DNA from: JBOGOC01 sp050747525
GTDB lineage: Bacteria > Acidobacteriota > Polarisedimenticolia > JACPZX01 > DASXTC01
Direction: 5' to 3'
Assembly (NCBI GenBank): GCA_050747525.1
Contig: JBOGOC010000122.1
Span: 1-36,193 of the forward strand
Length of the DNA stretch: 36,193 bases
Shown here: positions 24,706 through 32,236 of the stretch, in pieces
Numbering within the stretch: the stretch's first letter is position 1
Layout of the letters: each line of letters begins with the position of its first letter
The notes under the pieces: model-generated
Databases searched by the model: none
What the model was told of the DNA's origin: nothing
Seen by the model: the letters and a program-made list of their open reading frames with translations, nothing else
Program-made: the position numbers and the translations under genes

Positions 24706-26135
24706 TCCGTCTCGAGGACGTGACCTTCACGTATGACGGCGAGCATCGGGTCCTGGATGGCGCCGGTCTCGTCCTGGGCGGCGCCCTCACGCTCGTGCTC
24801 GGGCCCAACGGGTGCGGCAAGACCACCCTGCTTCGTCTGATGGCGGGCGTGGAGCGCCCTGATGCCGGAACCGTGGAGATCGACGGCCACGATCTCTGGA
24901 AGGACGAGGTGCTCGCCCGACGCCAGCTGGCCTACGTTCCCGAGCAGCCCGACCTGACTCCGTACGCCAGCGTGGGAGAGATCCTGCGTCTGGTGTGCCG
25001 CCTTCGGGGAGAGCCGCTGGAGCGCGCCATTCAGGCCCTGGGCGAGGTGGGCCTGCAGGATCGAGCGTCGGCCACCGTGCACCAACTCTCCTCCGGGCAG
25101 AAGAGGCGCGTGCTGCTGGCGGCCGCCCGCATCGGCGAGCCGCGGGTGCTGCTCCTGGACGAGCCGCTGGAGGCGCTTGACCGTATGATGCGGGAACAGG
25201 TGCTGGGATGGATCGAGCAGCGCCGGCACTCGGGAGCGTCGGTGGTGCTGGTCACCCATCAGATCGAGCCGTTCGTGGCGGCGGCAGCGCGCGCGGTGGG
25301 GTGGCGGAACGGCCAGCCCGTGGTGATCGATCTTCCGGACCAGGCAGCGGATCGGCGTGCCTGTCTGGAATCGCTGGCGCGCGGCGAGCCGGCCTTCGAG
25401 AAGGGGCAGACGATGAGCATCGATGCACGTGAGCTGAGGCCGGGTCTGTGGCGCTGGACGGCGCCGCATCCCGACTGGACACCGGAGAAGGACAAGCCTG
25501 GCGGCTGGGGCCGCATGGTGGGATGTGTCTCCTACGAGCCGGCCGACCCGGCCGAGCCCTTCATCCTGTTCGACCCGCTGGCTCCACCGGCCGGCAGCCC
25601 CGAGGAAACCGAGTTCTGGAAAGCGTTGGACGCCGATGTGGCGCGGCGCGGCAGGCCGGTGGCGATCCTGCTGGGGAACTTCTGGCACGATCGCAGCGCG
25701 CAGGCCATCCTGGATCGCTATCGCAGCGAACCGGGCGCGGTGGTCTGGGCGCACGCCGCGGCATCGAGCCACATCCCCACGCGGATCGAGCGCACGTTCG
25801 ATGAGCAGGCACGGCTCCCGGGGGGCGTGATGGCCTACCCGATCACGGGGCTGATGGACGCCGAGACCATCTACTACATCCCCGAGCACCGCACGCTGGT
25901 GGTCGCCGATGCGCTGATCGGAGCGGGGCGCGGCCGCCTGCGGGTGCCCCCCCACTCGTGGGCCGAAGAGGGCTCCGAGGCGCAACGCGCCTACAGCGAG
26001 GACTTCCGGAGTTGCCTGGCCGCCCTGGCCGGTCTTCCCATCGACATGGTCCTCGTTTCGCACGGCGAGCCGGTGCTGAATGACGGAGGACCTGCCCTTC
26101 GGGACGCGCTCAGCGCGCCGGCATGGGGGGAATGA
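24702..26135 (+). CDS. ABC transporter ATPase fused to a degenerate metallo-beta-lactamase-like domain
   Basis: The protein has 477 residues. Residues 1-235 are a complete ABC ATPase: Walker A GPNGCGKTT (34-42), Q-loop YVPEQPD, signature LSSGQ (129-133), Walker B VLLLDEP (149-155) and H-loop VTHQ (184-187). From Met238 (codon at 25413) a second domain begins, SIDARELRPGLWRWTAPHP, then VGCVSYEP, ILFDPLAPP, ILLGNFWHDRSAQAI and LVSHGEPV. This resembles an MBL-fold protein in which the metal motif (HxHxDH) has become NFWHDR, so zinc binding is unlikely. AAGGGG precedes codon 238, so an internal start could also release the second domain alone. The ATG overlaps the stop of the membrane gene. Confidence 0.82.
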   Translation: MIRLEDVTFTYDGEHRVLDGAGLVLGGALTLVLGPNGCGKTTLLRLMAGVERPDAGTVEIDGHDLWKDEVLARRQLAYVPEQPDLTPYASVGEILRLVCRLRGEPLERAIQALGEVGLQDRASATVHQLSSGQKRRVLLAAARIGEPRVLLLDEPLEALDRMMREQVLGWIEQRRHSGASVVLVTHQIEPFVAAAARAVGWRNGQPVVIDLPDQAADRRACLESLARGEPAFEKGQTMSIDARELRPGLWRWTAPHPDWTPEKDKPGGWGRMVGCVSYEPADPAEPFILFDPLAPPAGSPEETEFWKALDADVARRGRPVAILLGNFWHDRSAQAILDRYRSEPGAVVWAHAAASSHIPTRIERTFDEQARLPGGVMAYPITGLMDAETIYYIPEHRTLVVADALIGAGRGRLRVPPHSWAEEGSEAQRAYSEDFRSCLAALAGLPIDMVLVSHGEPVLNDGGPALRDALSAPAWGE

Positions 26136-26282
26136 GCGTCCGTCAGAACGTGCTTTTTACGTTTTTCCGCGTACAAATCATCATACGGCTTATGAAACAT
26201 CGGGTCGCCTCCTGGCCTTAGGACGCCCCGCCCGCTGGCACCGGTGTTGCTCCCGTCAACCAATTCACTGAGGGGATCTGCC

Positions 26283-27578
26283 ATGCGGGGTTTCAAACGG
26301 ATTCTGATGGGGTGCCTGCTGGCGACGGTCGCGACGGCGATGCCGGCGTGGGCCACAGGCCTGACTGCATTTCACGATGCCGATGTGGCCGTGGCCTGGT
26401 TCGACCTGTTGTACGACGCAATCCAGACCGAACGGCTTTCGCCTCCAGTGGCCTCGCGCCTGATCGGCTACCAGGGGGTGGCGCTGTACGAGTCGCTGGT
26501 GCCCGGCATGTACGGTCGTCGCCAGCTGACCGGGCAGCTCAACGGGTTGGATGGCTCAGGTCCGCGCTGGGTGCCCGGAGCGCACTGGCCCAGCGTCGCC
26601 AACGCGGCCATGGCCCGGATGATGCGCGCCACATTCGCGTCCGCCTCGGCTCCCACGTTGGCCGCCATCGATGCTCTGGAGCAGGAGATCGAGGGGCGCT
26701 TCGCCCGCGTGCCGGCGCGGTTCAAGGCGCTCTCCGTAACGCACGGACGGGAGACGGCCGACAGGATCCTGGCCTGGGCGGCGACCGATGGCTTCGCCAC
26801 GGTGAACAACTGTCCCTACACTCCGCCGGTCGGTGAGGGGCTGTGGGAGCCGACACCACCCCTCTCCCGTCCCGCCCTCCAGCCGTGCTGGGGGGATCTG
26901 CGTCCGTTCGTGCTGACCTCCGGGAGCGAGTGCTCGCCGCCTCCGCCCCCCGCCTTCTCCACCGAGATCGGCTCCGCGTTCCGGGCGGAGGCTCAGGAGG
27001 TCTACGACGTCACCACGCAGATGACGGACGGCCAGGAAGCGATCGCGCTGTTCTGGTCGGATGATCCGGGCAACACCGGCACCCCTCCCGGCCACTGGAC
27101 CTCCATCGTGGGACAGGTCGCGGCGAGCCGGCGCTTCTCCCTGGCTCGCGCCGCCGAGGCGTACGCGCGCGTGGGGCTGGCCGTGGCCGACGCCTTCATC
27201 GCAAGCTGGGATGCCAAGTACACGCACAACCTGCTGCGTCCCGTCACCTACATCAACGACGTGATCGATCCCGCGTGGAGCCCGCTGCTGTCGACGCCTC
27301 CCTTCCCCGAGTACACGTCGGGGCACTCCACGCAGTCGGCGGCCGCCGCGTTCCAGCTCACCGACATGCTCGGGAGGCTCGCGTTCGTGGATGACACGCA
27401 CGAAGCCCGCGGTCTTCGGCCCCGTTTCTTCCGCTCGTTCGGCGTAGCGGCGCGCGAGGCGGCAGTCTCGCGCCTGTACGGCGGGATCCACTATCGCGCG
27501 GCCATCGAGAAGGGACTCGAACAGGGAGAGTGCATCGGCCGGGCCATCCGGCGCAGGGTGCAGTTCAGCAGGAACTGA
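26283..27578 (+). CDS. Vanadium-dependent haloperoxidase / PAP2-superfamily secreted protein
   Basis: The protein has 431 residues with a signal peptide (MRGFKRILMGCLLATVATAMPAWATG cleaved near 25). All vanadate/phosphate ligand motifs of the vanadium haloperoxidase and acid phosphatase fold are present: KYTHNLLRP (Lys312, Arg319), TSGHST (Ser346-Gly347-His348) and SRLYGGIHYR (Arg397, His403). The protein is therefore either a periplasmic or extracellular haloperoxidase or a phosphatase; sequence alone does not separate these. GAGGGG lies 8 nt before ATG. The 147-bp upstream gap is AT-rich for this DNA (TTTTTACGTTTTTCC, ATCATCATACGG) and may hold the promoter, but no clear hexamer pair is seen. 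It is convergent with the MBL-like gene. Confidence 0.85.
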   Translation: MRGFKRILMGCLLATVATAMPAWATGLTAFHDADVAVAWFDLLYDAIQTERLSPPVASRLIGYQGVALYESLVPGMYGRRQLTGQLNGLDGSGPRWVPGAHWPSVANAAMARMMRATFASASAPTLAAIDALEQEIEGRFARVPARFKALSVTHGRETADRILAWAATDGFATVNNCPYTPPVGEGLWEPTPPLSRPALQPCWGDLRPFVLTSGSECSPPPPPAFSTEIGSAFRAEAQEVYDVTTQMTDGQEAIALFWSDDPGNTGTPPGHWTSIVGQVAASRRFSLARAAEAYARVGLAVADAFIASWDAKYTHNLLRPVTYINDVIDPAWSPLLSTPPFPEYTSGHSTQSAAAAFQLTDMLGRLAFVDDTHEARGLRPRFFRSFGVAAREAAVSRLYGGIHYRAAIEKGLEQGECIGRAIRRRVQFSRN

Positions 27579-27596
27579 AGGGTTGCGGCGCCGGGC

Positions 27597-28205
27597 TCAG
27601 GATGCGATCCCGAGCAGGTCCTCCAGGGCCCGGCGACCGCCTTCAGGCAGGGAACACCCGTCCCCCACCAGCAGCGCGACGAACGGGTGATCGAGCAGCC
27701 GCTTCAGCCCGGCACGGGCGGCTTCCGGATCCGCGTACTTGTCCGGCGGCAGCAGGCTCAGGCGGCCCGGCGGCTTGCCGATGACGGCGTCCCCCACCAC
27801 GAGCACGCGGATCTCCTCGACCAGCAGCGCCGTCTCCCCCGGGGTTTTCTGGCCGGTCAATCCGATGGCCCGCAACCCTGCGGGGAGGAGGTCGCCGCCG
27901 GCGTACTCCCCGTCGACCCGGGTCCCTTCGGGCAGCCGCGCCGCATCGAGCCGCGGCACCAGCACGCGTGCCTTCCATCGGCCCGCCAGCGCGGTCGCCC
28001 CGCGTGCGTGGTGCGCGTTGGTGATCACGATGGTGCGCGGGATGGCCACCTTCTCCAGGGCTTCGAGGTCTGAGGCCGACGGGGCCGGCGGATCGATGGC
28101 CACCGCCTCACCCGTCCCGTTCAGCACCAGGTGGCCGTTGAAATCGAGCCCCTTGTCCTGGCTGAACACCGACCAGCAGAAAACGCCGGGCACGATCTGC
28201 TTCAT
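27597..28205 (-). CDS. Degenerate metallo-beta-lactamase-fold protein
   Basis: The protein has 202 residues. The MBL-fold pattern is visible: KQIVPGVFCWSVFS start, GHLVLNGTGEAVAIDPP, then TIVITNAHHARGATALAGRW where active enzymes have THxHxDH, later GLTGQKTPGETALLVEE (in place of the third-His loop) and VLVVGDAVIG. The motif TNAHHARGA at 62-70 lacks the first and last His and the Asp of the metal site, so hydrolase activity is doubtful. ATG 28205 overlaps the GNAT stop (ATGA), so the two are coupled and it is the last gene of the kamA cluster. A binding, sensing or scaffold role is possible but not shown. Confidence 0.75.
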   Translation of the reverse strand: MKQIVPGVFCWSVFSQDKGLDFNGHLVLNGTGEAVAIDPPAPSASDLEALEKVAIPRTIVITNAHHARGATALAGRWKARVLVPRLDAARLPEGTRVDGEYAGGDLLPAGLRAIGLTGQKTPGETALLVEEIRVLVVGDAVIGKPPGRLSLLPPDKYADPEAARAGLKRLLDHPFVALLVGDGCSLPEGGRRALEDLLGIAS

Positions 28206-28687
28206 GAGAGGTCCTTTCCGAAGATCACCTTGTCGTCGCCCACGGCGAAGAAATCGGGGATGCGGGCTATCTCCCGGTAGCCCGCGGCCTCGTAGAACCC
28301 GCGGGTGGCGCCGTACGAAGTCTTTCCGCCCGTCTCGATGAACACCTTGCGGGCACGCCGTTCGCGCAAGTCCGATTCCATGAACCGGACCATGGCCATC
28401 CCCAGCCCCGCTCCCTGCGACGCCGGGTCGATGGCGATCCAGTAGAGGTCCCAGCATCGGTCCGAAAGGGGCACCTCTCCGTAGCACATGTATCCGGCCA
28501 GCGCTCCGTCATGCTCGATGCAGCGGAAGTCGTAGTCCGTCTGGCCCGGGCGCGTGAGGGCGTGCTCGATGAGCTCCATGGCCACGCGGATCTCGGGCTG
28601 GGAAAACGCCGCGGTGCGCTCGAGGATGCCGCGCAGCGGCTCCCGATCGGCGGAGGCGAGCGGGCGGATGAGAGGCCCTTCGGTCAT
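28202..28687 (-). CDS. GNAT-family N-acetyltransferase
   Basis: This 161-residue acetyl-CoA-dependent transferase has the WDLYWIAIDPASQGAGLGMA segment, which carries the acetyl-CoA-binding Q/RxxGxG/A motif A (QGAGLG). The motif-B-like YGATRGFYEAAGYREIARI follows, and the protein ends with DDKVIFGKDLS. I associate this GNAT subtype with genes encoding D-Ala-D-Ala-ligase-like ATP-grasp proteins, which agrees with its position 40 bp after one and before the MBL-like gene (ATGA overlap). In the AblA/AblB pathway a lysine 2,3-aminomutase is paired with a GNAT that acetylates beta-lysine, so an amine of that kind is a reasonable substrate guess. Confidence 0.82.
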   Translation of the reverse strand: MTEGPLIRPLASADREPLRGILERTAAFSQPEIRVAMELIEHALTRPGQTDYDFRCIEHDGALAGYMCYGEVPLSDRCWDLYWIAIDPASQGAGLGMAMVRFMESDLRERRARKVFIETGGKTSYGATRGFYEAAGYREIARIPDFFAVGDDKVIFGKDLS

Positions 28688-28694
28688 GCCGCGT

Positions 28695-28700
28695 ATACTA
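28695..28700 (-). promoter_or_regulatory. Possible -10 for the GNAT-MBL pair
   Basis: TAGTAT on the minus strand ends 7 nt before the GNAT ATG at 28687, inside the 40-bp gap after the second ATP-grasp gene. It may give an internal leaderless transcript in addition to read-through from kamA. Confidence 0.35.
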
Positions 28701-28727
28701 GATCACCATGACGGCCGGCGGACGAAG

Positions 28728-29771
28728 TCAGTGTCCTGAGCCGATCGTGCGGGTCCCCTCGACGGCTCCGCGGCGGCCGAGGGTCGCCTCGATGATGACC
28801 TTGATGAGACCGTCGTATCCCTGGCCGCTGCCGCGGGCGGCGCGGGCCAGGCCGGCCCCGTCGGTGATGTCGGGGTTGGCATTGACCTCCAGGATCCACG
28901 GACGGCCCTGCGGGTCGAGACGGAAGTCGACGCGTCCGTAGTCACGGCACATCGTGGCTCTGTAGGCGGCCACGGCCAGCTCCTTGATGCGCTGCTCGAC
29001 GGCGGGCTCGACCGGCGCCGGGCAGACCCCATTGGTGTTCCTGTACTCGAAAGAGTCGTGGACCCACTTGGAGCGGTACCCCACCACCTTGCGCTTGCCT
29101 TCGGGGTAGGTGAAGACGATCTCGGAGAGGGGGAGCGGCACCGGCGGGTCGTTGCCGATCACGGCAGAGTTGATCTCGCGACCGTCGACGTACTCCTCGA
29201 CCACCGCGTCCTGCGCGTAGCGCTCGTGCACGTAAGCCACCCTGTCCTCCAAGGCGTGCCGGTCGTCGACCACCGAGGCCTCGTCGATCCCCACGCTGGC
29301 GTCCTCCAGCGCCGGCTTCACGATCAGCGGGAAGGCCAGGCCGTCCAGGGCCGTCCCCAGGCTCTCCCCCCTGCGGGCCAGGAAACCCCGGGGCGTGGGC
29401 AGGCCGAGTCCCGACAGCAGCGCCTTCACCAGGGACTTGTGGGTGGTCAGCCCGCAGGCCACGGGCCCCGAGCCGGTGTAAGCGACCCCCAGAAGCTCCA
29501 GCAGGGCGGGCATGTTCGCATGGGCCAGGTTCGACCCGCGGAACGACTCGCAGAGGTTGAAGATCACGCCACCCGGATGCTCACGCACCCAGGCAGCCAC
29601 CGGAGCGATGTCCTCTTCGACGTAGATGCGCGAAGGGGTGTGGCCCAGCCTCTTGAGGCTTCCTTCGACGGCGATCACCTCGACGATCACGTCCTCGTCG
29701 TCGGGGTTGCCGGCGGGGGATTCGGGGAGCGCCTCCGGGGGCTTGCACCAGAGGATTCCCACCTCGGCCAT
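28728..29771 (-). CDS. ATP-grasp ligase, D-Ala-D-Ala ligase-like (second of pair)
   Basis: This 347-residue ATP-grasp enzyme joins a carboxylate to an amine through an acyl phosphate. It has the Ddl-like layout: FNLCESFRGSN and LLELLGVAYTGSGP (71-102), VKPALEDASVGI (ATP loop, about 151-162), VVEEYVDGREIN (190-201), YGRVDFRLD and the Mg-binding LEVNANPDITDG (294 onward). The Ddl hallmark HGxxGEDGxxQ, needed for D-alanyl substrates, is replaced by NLCESFRGSNLAHAN, so the substrate is probably not D-alanine. It lies 22 bp after the first ATP-grasp gene, and both are in the kamA cluster. The two paralogues are clearly diverged, which argues for successive different ligations rather than duplication of one step. 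Confidence 0.87.
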   Translation of the reverse strand: MAEVGILWCKPPEALPESPAGNPDDEDVIVEVIAVEGSLKRLGHTPSRIYVEEDIAPVAAWVREHPGGVIFNLCESFRGSNLAHANMPALLELLGVAYTGSGPVACGLTTHKSLVKALLSGLGLPTPRGFLARRGESLGTALDGLAFPLIVKPALEDASVGIDEASVVDDRHALEDRVAYVHERYAQDAVVEEYVDGREINSAVIGNDPPVPLPLSEIVFTYPEGKRKVVGYRSKWVHDSFEYRNTNGVCPAPVEPAVEQRIKELAVAAYRATMCRDYGRVDFRLDPQGRPWILEVNANPDITDGAGLARAARGSGQGYDGLIKVIIEATLGRRGAVEGTRTIGSGH

Positions 29772-29793
29772 CAGGATGCGCCCATGCAGGGAT

Positions 29794-30840
29794 TCAGGCG
29801 CCCGAGGCCGTCTCCCGCAGGCGCACCGAGGCCGGTGAGCGGCGGTTCAGGCGGCGGCTGCGTCCGATCGCCTCCGAGAGGATGCGGCCGATCAGCTCCT
29901 CGTAGGAGATCCCCTCGAAGCGCGCGATGAAGGCCAGATCGCTGGTGCGGGGGTTGAGCCCGGCCAGAGGATTAACCTCCAGGCAGCAGGGCCGCCCCTG
30001 TGCGTCGCACCGGATGTCCACGCGGCTGAAGTCGCGGCATTCCAGGGCGCGGTGGGCGGCCAGGGCCACCGCCTCCACCTTGCGCCTCAGGGCGGGCTCG
30101 ATCTCCCGGCCGGGCCGGTAGCGGACCTTTTCCTCGAACTCGGCCTTGGAGGTGCCGGTGTAGATGCTGTCCTCGGACGGATCGGCCACGATGACCTCCA
30201 TGGTCCCCAGCACGCCCGCCTCGCCATTGGTCCCCAGGATCCCGGTGGTGAACTCGCGGCCCGGAAGGTACTCCTCCACCAGGGCCCGCTGGCGGTAGGT
30301 GCGCAGCACCCTGGACACCTGGCGCCTGAGCGACCTCATGTCGTGAACCAGCGACTGGACGGTCACCCCCTTGGCGGTCCCCTCGTGGATCGGCTTGACG
30401 AACAGCGGGAACTCCACGTCCCAGTTGTCCACCTCGGCCACGCTGGGGGCGACGAACCAGTCAGGTGTGGGGACCCTCTCGCTGCGGAAGACCTTCTTGG
30501 ACATCCCCTTGTCCAGGCTGACCGCCATGGTCAGTGAGTCCGAGCCGGTGTAGGGGATCCCAAGCAGCTCGAGGATGGCCGGGACCTGGGCCTCGCGGCC
30601 GCGTCCCTCGATCCCCTCGGAGATGTTGAAGACCAGATCGACGTCCAGGTCGTCGTCGTGGGCCATCTGCAGCAGCCTGCGCGCGCTGCCGATGCGCATG
30701 GTGCGGTGCCCGTTGGCGCGGACCGCCGCCTCCAGGGACGAGATGGTCTCTTCGGTGTCCAGCTCGTCCGCCGCATCGGGCGGATCGTCCGGCTGGGCCA
30801 CGTATTCGTTCTTGAGGTCGTAGGTCAGTCCGACCTTCAT
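29794..30840 (-). CDS. ATP-grasp ligase, D-Ala-D-Ala ligase-like (first of pair)
   Basis: The protein has 348 residues. Ddl-type ATP-grasp motifs are VFNISEGIEGRGREAQ (70-85, where true Ddl has HGxxGEDG), LLGIPYTGSDSL and SLDKGMSKK (92-116), FVKPIHEGTAKGV (147-159), ALVEEYLPGREFTTG (186-200), FSRVDIRCD and CCLEVNPLAGLNP (286-297). Catalysis of peptide-like bond formation is expected; the N-terminal acceptor-site motif differs from D-Ala enzymes, so the substrate is open. ATG 30840 overlaps the kamA TGA (ATGA), so synthesis of this ligase is tied to the aminomutase. This points to ligation of the KamA product. Confidence 0.87.
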   Translation of the reverse strand: MKVGLTYDLKNEYVAQPDDPPDAADELDTEETISSLEAAVRANGHRTMRIGSARRLLQMAHDDDLDVDLVFNISEGIEGRGREAQVPAILELLGIPYTGSDSLTMAVSLDKGMSKKVFRSERVPTPDWFVAPSVAEVDNWDVEFPLFVKPIHEGTAKGVTVQSLVHDMRSLRRQVSRVLRTYRQRALVEEYLPGREFTTGILGTNGEAGVLGTMEVIVADPSEDSIYTGTSKAEFEEKVRYRPGREIEPALRRKVEAVALAAHRALECRDFSRVDIRCDAQGRPCCLEVNPLAGLNPRTSDLAFIARFEGISYEELIGRILSEAIGRSRRLNRRSPASVRLRETASGA

Positions 30841-31958
30841 GCGGGTTCCTCATGGTAGGTGAACTGGTTGCCGGCATAGTTGCGCACGGTCAGCACGCCG
30901 CCGGTGTGATCGACCACGTAGTTGGGGTTGATCGGGATCTTGCCGCCTCCGCCCGGCGCATCCACCACGAAGGTCGGCACCGCGTAGCCGGTGGTGTGCC
31001 CTCGTAGCGATTCGATGATCTCCACCCCTTTGGCGACCGACGTGCGGAAGTGGGTGGTCCCGGTCACCGGATCGCACTGGTAGATGTAGTACGGGCGCAC
31101 GCGGATCTTGAGCAGCTCGTGCACCAGCTTGCGGAAGGTCTCCGGGTCGTCGTTGATCCCCTTGAGCAGGACCGACTGGCTCCCCAGCGGGAACCCGCCG
31201 TCGGCCAGCATGGTGCAGGCCTGCCTGACCTCGGGGGTGATCTCGGCCGGATGGTTGAAGTGGATACTGAGCCAGAGGGGATGGTATTTCCTCATGGTCT
31301 GCACCAGCTCCGGGGTGATGCGCATCGGCAGGAAGACCGGCACCCGGGTGCCGATGCGGATGAACTCGATGTGCTCGATGGCCCGCAGCCTCCCCAGCAG
31401 CTCGTCCAGGCGCCGGTCGGAGAAGAGCAGCGGGTCGCCGCCGGAGATGAGGACGTCGCGGACCTGGGGGGTGCGCTTGAGATAGTCGATGGCCGCATCC
31501 AGGCGGGGACCGAACATCATCTCGTTCTCGTCACCCACCCAGCGGCTGCGGGTGCAGTACCGGCAGTAGGCGGCGCACATATTAAGAGGAAGCAGCAGCA
31601 CCCGGTCGGGGTAGCGGTGAACGATCCCGGGAACGGGAGAGTTGCTGTCCTCGGCCAGCGGATCGAGCATCTCGTGGCGGGATACCAGGTGCTCCTGAGC
31701 GGTCGGAATCACCTGCATCCTCAAGGGACAGCGTGGGTTGCTCGGATCCAGGAGGGAGGCCCAGTAGGGCGTGATCCCCACGGGGAACCTGCCTTGTGCC
31801 ATCTTGATGCCCTTGACCTCCGACGGTGTCAGGCGGATGTACTTCTGCAGATCCTCGATCGAGGCGAGGCGGTTCCGCATCTGCCAACGCCAATCATTCC
31901 AGTTTTTCGGGTCTATCTGAAGCTTGGCGAGCAGGGTATTACTGGAATTGGTCTCCAT
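30837..31958 (-). CDS. kamA: KamA-family radical SAM aminomutase, probably lysine 2,3-aminomutase
   Basis: The protein has 373 residues. Radical SAM motif CAAYCRYCTR (Cys128, Cys132, Cys135) binds the 4Fe-4S cluster; PGGGGK places the PLP lysine at Lys340. The residues that bind the substrate epsilon-amine in clostridial lysine 2,3-aminomutase (Asp293 and Asp330) correspond to Asp296 in YQCDPVTG and Asp333 in VVDAPGGGG. Both are kept, which favours lysine over glutamate, since glutamate 2,3-aminomutases change them. The product would be beta-lysine. It is shorter than the clostridial enzyme (about 416) at both ends. A GAGGG lies 5 nt before the ATG. It is the first enzyme gene of the cluster, coupled by ATGA to an ATP-grasp ligase. 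Confidence 0.9.
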   Translation of the reverse strand: METNSSNTLLAKLQIDPKNWNDWRWQMRNRLASIEDLQKYIRLTPSEVKGIKMAQGRFPVGITPYWASLLDPSNPRCPLRMQVIPTAQEHLVSRHEMLDPLAEDSNSPVPGIVHRYPDRVLLLPLNMCAAYCRYCTRSRWVGDENEMMFGPRLDAAIDYLKRTPQVRDVLISGGDPLLFSDRRLDELLGRLRAIEHIEFIRIGTRVPVFLPMRITPELVQTMRKYHPLWLSIHFNHPAEITPEVRQACTMLADGGFPLGSQSVLLKGINDDPETFRKLVHELLKIRVRPYYIYQCDPVTGTTHFRTSVAKGVEIIESLRGHTTGYAVPTFVVDAPGGGGKIPINPNYVVDHTGGVLTVRNYAGNQFTYHEEPA

Positions 31959-32042
31959 TAAGCCCTCGGAGGGTTCCCGGACGCACGTCTTCCGCCCTTG
32001 GGTCGGCGATGAAGGATGATGTGGTCAGGCCGGCGGTGACGG

Positions 32043-32198
32043 TCAGGGGAACCATGGGTGGGAAAGGGAAGGTCGGTGGCGAGGAGTGCCTCGACCTGGA
32101 TGGTGACGATGACCCTGAGCGATGCCCTCTACGTTCTCGACGATCAAAGCATCATCATCGAATGAGTGATCGCATGATGGTGAAGCGTTCGTCATCAT
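32043..32198 (-). CDS. Candidate 51-residue small protein in the kamA leader
   Basis: ATG 32198 opens a frame MMTNASPSCDHSFDDD, then ALIVENVEGIAQG and a C-terminal part rich in His, Arg and Pro (HRHHPGRG, PRHRPSLSHPWFP), ending 84 nt before kamA. The start has the local leaderless layout: TGTTAT, CCG, 4 nt, ATG. The acidic front and basic, Pro/His-rich tail would suit a precursor or leader peptide. No homologue is recognised, the opposite strand is also open, and there is no ribosome-binding site, so it may be non-coding leader. Confidence 0.35.
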   Translation of the reverse strand: MMTNASPSCDHSFDDDALIVENVEGIAQGHRHHPGRGTPRHRPSLSHPWFP

Positions 32199-32205
32199 GT
32201 TGCGG

Positions 32206-32236
32206 ATAACATTAACACGATCCGATCCTCTGTCAA
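32206..32236 (-). promoter_or_regulatory. Putative promoter of the kamA cluster
   Basis: On the minus strand a consensus TTGACA (32236-32231) and TGTTAT (32211-32206), spaced 19 bp, which is long. TTGACA sits inside the loop of the TCCTCT/AGAGGA dyad, a possible operator. The transcript would begin at the small ORF. Confidence 0.4.

Noticed and set aside
23886..26063. 725-codon antisense frame over the ABC transporter genes
   Set aside because: Both opposite genes have clear family motifs and normal gene structure; the antisense product is compositionally biased and unrecognisable.
26150..26180. Intrinsic terminator after the ABC-MBL gene (AACGT...ACGTT followed by T-run)
   Set aside because: The stem is only 5 bp of mixed composition; too weak to claim.
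28728..30840. Tandem peptidoglycan D-Ala-D-Ala ligases
   Set aside because: Both lack the HGxxGEDG motif of Ddl, no mur or van genes are near, and one is coupled to kamA.
32009..32209. Plus-strand small frame opposite the candidate kamA leader ORF
   Set aside because: No promoter or ribosome-binding site and an unlikely composition; the minus-strand frame has a better start context.
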